From assembly GCA_023253795.1 (NCBI GenBank), contig JALRFG010000118.1, positions 1 through 6,306 of the forward strand: DNA of 6,306 nucleotides, read 5' to 3'. Both the position numbers and the translations under genes were made by a program. Origin of the DNA: Methylocystis sp. (GTDB lineage Bacteria > Pseudomonadota > Alphaproteobacteria > Rhizobiales > Beijerinckiaceae). The notes beneath the pieces were generated by a model. That model saw nothing but the letters and a program-made list of their open reading frames with translations. It ran no database searches and had not been told where the DNA came from. Shown here one piece after another: positions 4,897 to 6,306 of the stretch (position 1 is the first letter of the stretch; every line of letters begins with the position of its first letter).

Positions 4897-6306
4897 ATGA
4901 CGATTAATCTCAAAGCGCCCGAACTGCGGGAACTCAAGCCCCGGATTATCGTGTGCGGCGTTGGCGGCGGCGGTTGCAATGCTGTGAACAACATGATCGC
5001 CTCGGGTCTATCGGGCGTCGATTTTCTTGTCGCGAATACGGATGCACAGGCGCTGATGTCGTCGCGCGCCGAACGCGTTTTGCAGATGGGTCTGCAGGTC
5101 ACGGAAGGCCTTGGCGCCGGCGCGCAGCCGGAGATCGGTCGCGCGGCGGCCGAAGAAGCGCGCGAAGAAATTCGTGAGCAGCTGCATGGCGCGCATATGT
5201 GCTTCGTCACCGCCGGCATGGGCGGCGGCACCGGCACCGGCGCCGCGCCGGTGATCGCGCAGATCGCGCGCGAGATGGGCATTCTGACCGTCGGCGTCGT
5301 CACCAAGCCGTTCCACTTCGAAGGCCAGCGCCGCATGCGCATCGCCGAAGCGGGCATTGGCGAGCTTCAGACCAGCGTCGACACGCTGATCGTGATCCCG
5401 AACCAGAATCTGTTCCGCATCGCGACCGAGCGCACGACCTTCGCCGACGCTTTCGCGATGGCCGATCAGGTTCTCTATTCGGGCGTCGCTTCCGTCACCG
5501 ATCTGATGGTGAAGGAAGGACTGATCAATCTCGATTTCGCTGACGTGCGTTCGATCATGCGCGGCATGGGCAAGGCGATGATGGGCACTGGCGAGGCGAG
5601 CGGCGAACGTCGCGCGAGCCTGGCGGCGGAAGCCGCGATCGCCAATCCGCTGCTCGATGAAGTGTCGATGCGCGGCGCCCGCGGTCTGTTGATCTCGATC
5701 ACCGGCGGCGACGATCTGACCCTTTACGAGGTTGATGAGGCGGCGAGCCGCATTCGTCAGGAAGTCGACGAAGACGCCAACATCATTCTGGGCGCGACCT
5801 TCGACTCCGCGCTGGATGGCATCGTCCGCGTGTCGGTCGTTGCGACCGGCATCGATCCTTCGACGATCACCGTCGACGATCCGACCAGCCTCGCTCGCAT
5901 GACCGAGACGGCCGAGCGTCTGCGCGCGCAGCTGATTCAACACACGCGTCAGCAGCAGCCGGCGCATGTCGCCGTCGCCGAGGCGCCGATCTATGTCGCG
6001 CAGCCCCCCGTCGCTCAGGCTCCTGTCGCCCATGCGCCCGCGCCCGCGTATCAGCCGGAGCCGGCCGAGCCGGTTTATTATGCGGAGCAGTCGTCGGCGC
6101 CGGTCGCGCCTGCGCCTGTCCCGCAGCATGCCGCCAGTGGCGTTTACTACGAGCCGGCCGCCGCGCGTCCGACTTACAGCGAGCCCATGATGGAAGCTCA
6201 GGCGCAGCACATGGCCGCCGAACCGGCGCCCTATGTGCCGCCGCTGCCGGAGACGCCGCGTCCGCGCATGCCGTCCGTCGAGGACTTCCCCCGGCCTGTG
6301 CAGGAG
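4897..6306 (+). CDS. ftsZ: Cell division protein FtsZ (3' end beyond the window)
   Basis: Tubulin-like GTPase that polymerises at midcell into the Z-ring and recruits the divisome. The first 470 codons are present and no stop is reached. The N-terminus MTINL...ELKPRIIV is the alphaproteobacterial form. The T1 loop reads GVGGGGCNAVNNM (21-33), with Cys27 where most bacterial FtsZ have Gly. The G-box GGGTGTG is at 109-115, and the synergy loop NLDFAD is at 211-216 with catalytic Asp213 and Asp216. The globular core ends near residue 320 (VATGID). From about 345 onward a Pro/Ala/Glu-rich disordered linker follows, containing eight tyrosines and ending with PSVEDFPRPV at the window edge. The conserved C-terminal FtsA-binding peptide is not yet reached, so the full protein is probably over 500 residues, as in many Rhizobiales. 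The 147-bp leader separates it from ftsA and may allow its own transcription. Confidence 0.97.
   Translation, partial: MTINLKAPELRELKPRIIVCGVGGGGCNAVNNMIASGLSGVDFLVANTDAQALMSSRAERVLQMGLQVTEGLGAGAQPEIGRAAAEEAREEIREQLHGAHMCFVTAGMGGGTGTGAAPVIAQIAREMGILTVGVVTKPFHFEGQRRMRIAEAGIGELQTSVDTLIVIPNQNLFRIATERTTFADAFAMADQVLYSGVASVTDLMVKEGLINLDFADVRSIMRGMGKAMMGTGEASGERRASLAAEAAIANPLLDEVSMRGARGLLISITGGDDLTLYEVDEAASRIRQEVDEDANIILGATFDSALDGIVRVSVVATGIDPSTITVDDPTSLARMTETAERLRAQLIQHTRQQQPAHVAVAEAPIYVAQPPVAQAPVAHAPAPAYQPEPAEPVYYAEQSSAPVAPAPVPQHAASGVYYEPAAARPTYSEPMMEAQAQHMAAEPAPYVPPLPETPRPRMPSVEDFPRPVQE

Noticed and set aside
5008..6210. A 400-residue open frame on the minus strand opposite ftsZ
   Set aside because: It is rich in Arg, His, Asp and Gly with no recognisable domain. 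Long antisense frames are expected opposite GC-rich genes with G/C-ending codons, and ftsZ on the + strand is unmistakable.

Overview
The window is a stretch of the division and cell wall (dcw) cluster of a GC-rich alphaproteobacterium. All genes are on the + strand, in the order 'murC - murB - ddl - ftsQ - ftsA - ftsZ'. This order, the FtsZ N-terminus (MTINL...ELKPRI), the long Pro/Ala-rich FtsZ linker with a PSVEDFP motif near the right edge, and the FtsA C-terminal helix ending WLRDSF all point to Alphaproteobacteria, probably Hyphomicrobiales (Rhizobiales). I cannot name a genus from sequence alone.

Layout. Bases 1 to about 180 encode a fragment of a class B penicillin-binding protein of actinobacterial PbpA type. 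It does not belong next to what follows. Near base 180 the reading frame shifts and the sequence becomes the last 88 codons of murC. From there on the cluster is normal: murB (445-1365) starts inside the murC stop (ATGA overlap), and a 203-bp gap separates it from ddl (1569-2492). ftsQ (2459-3433) overlaps the ddl end, ftsA (3436-4749) follows 2 bp after ftsQ, and a 147-bp leader with a stem-loop precedes ftsZ (4897 to the right edge, no stop codon reached).

How the genes work together. MurC and MurB make and supply UDP-MurNAc-peptide precursors in the cytoplasm, and Ddl makes the D-Ala-D-Ala dipeptide that MurF adds to them. FtsZ polymerises into the division ring, FtsA tethers it to the inner membrane, and FtsQ is a periplasm-facing scaffold of the divisome. 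The tight spacing murC-murB and ddl-ftsQ-ftsA suggests co-translation. The two larger gaps, before ddl and before ftsZ, are the likely places for extra regulation.

No previously undescribed system is visible; this is core genome. The points worth a second look are the chimeric left end, a cysteine in the FtsZ GTP-binding loop, a stem-loop and small basic ORF ahead of ftsZ, an unusual codon-use patch in ddl, and the tyrosine-punctuated FtsZ linker.
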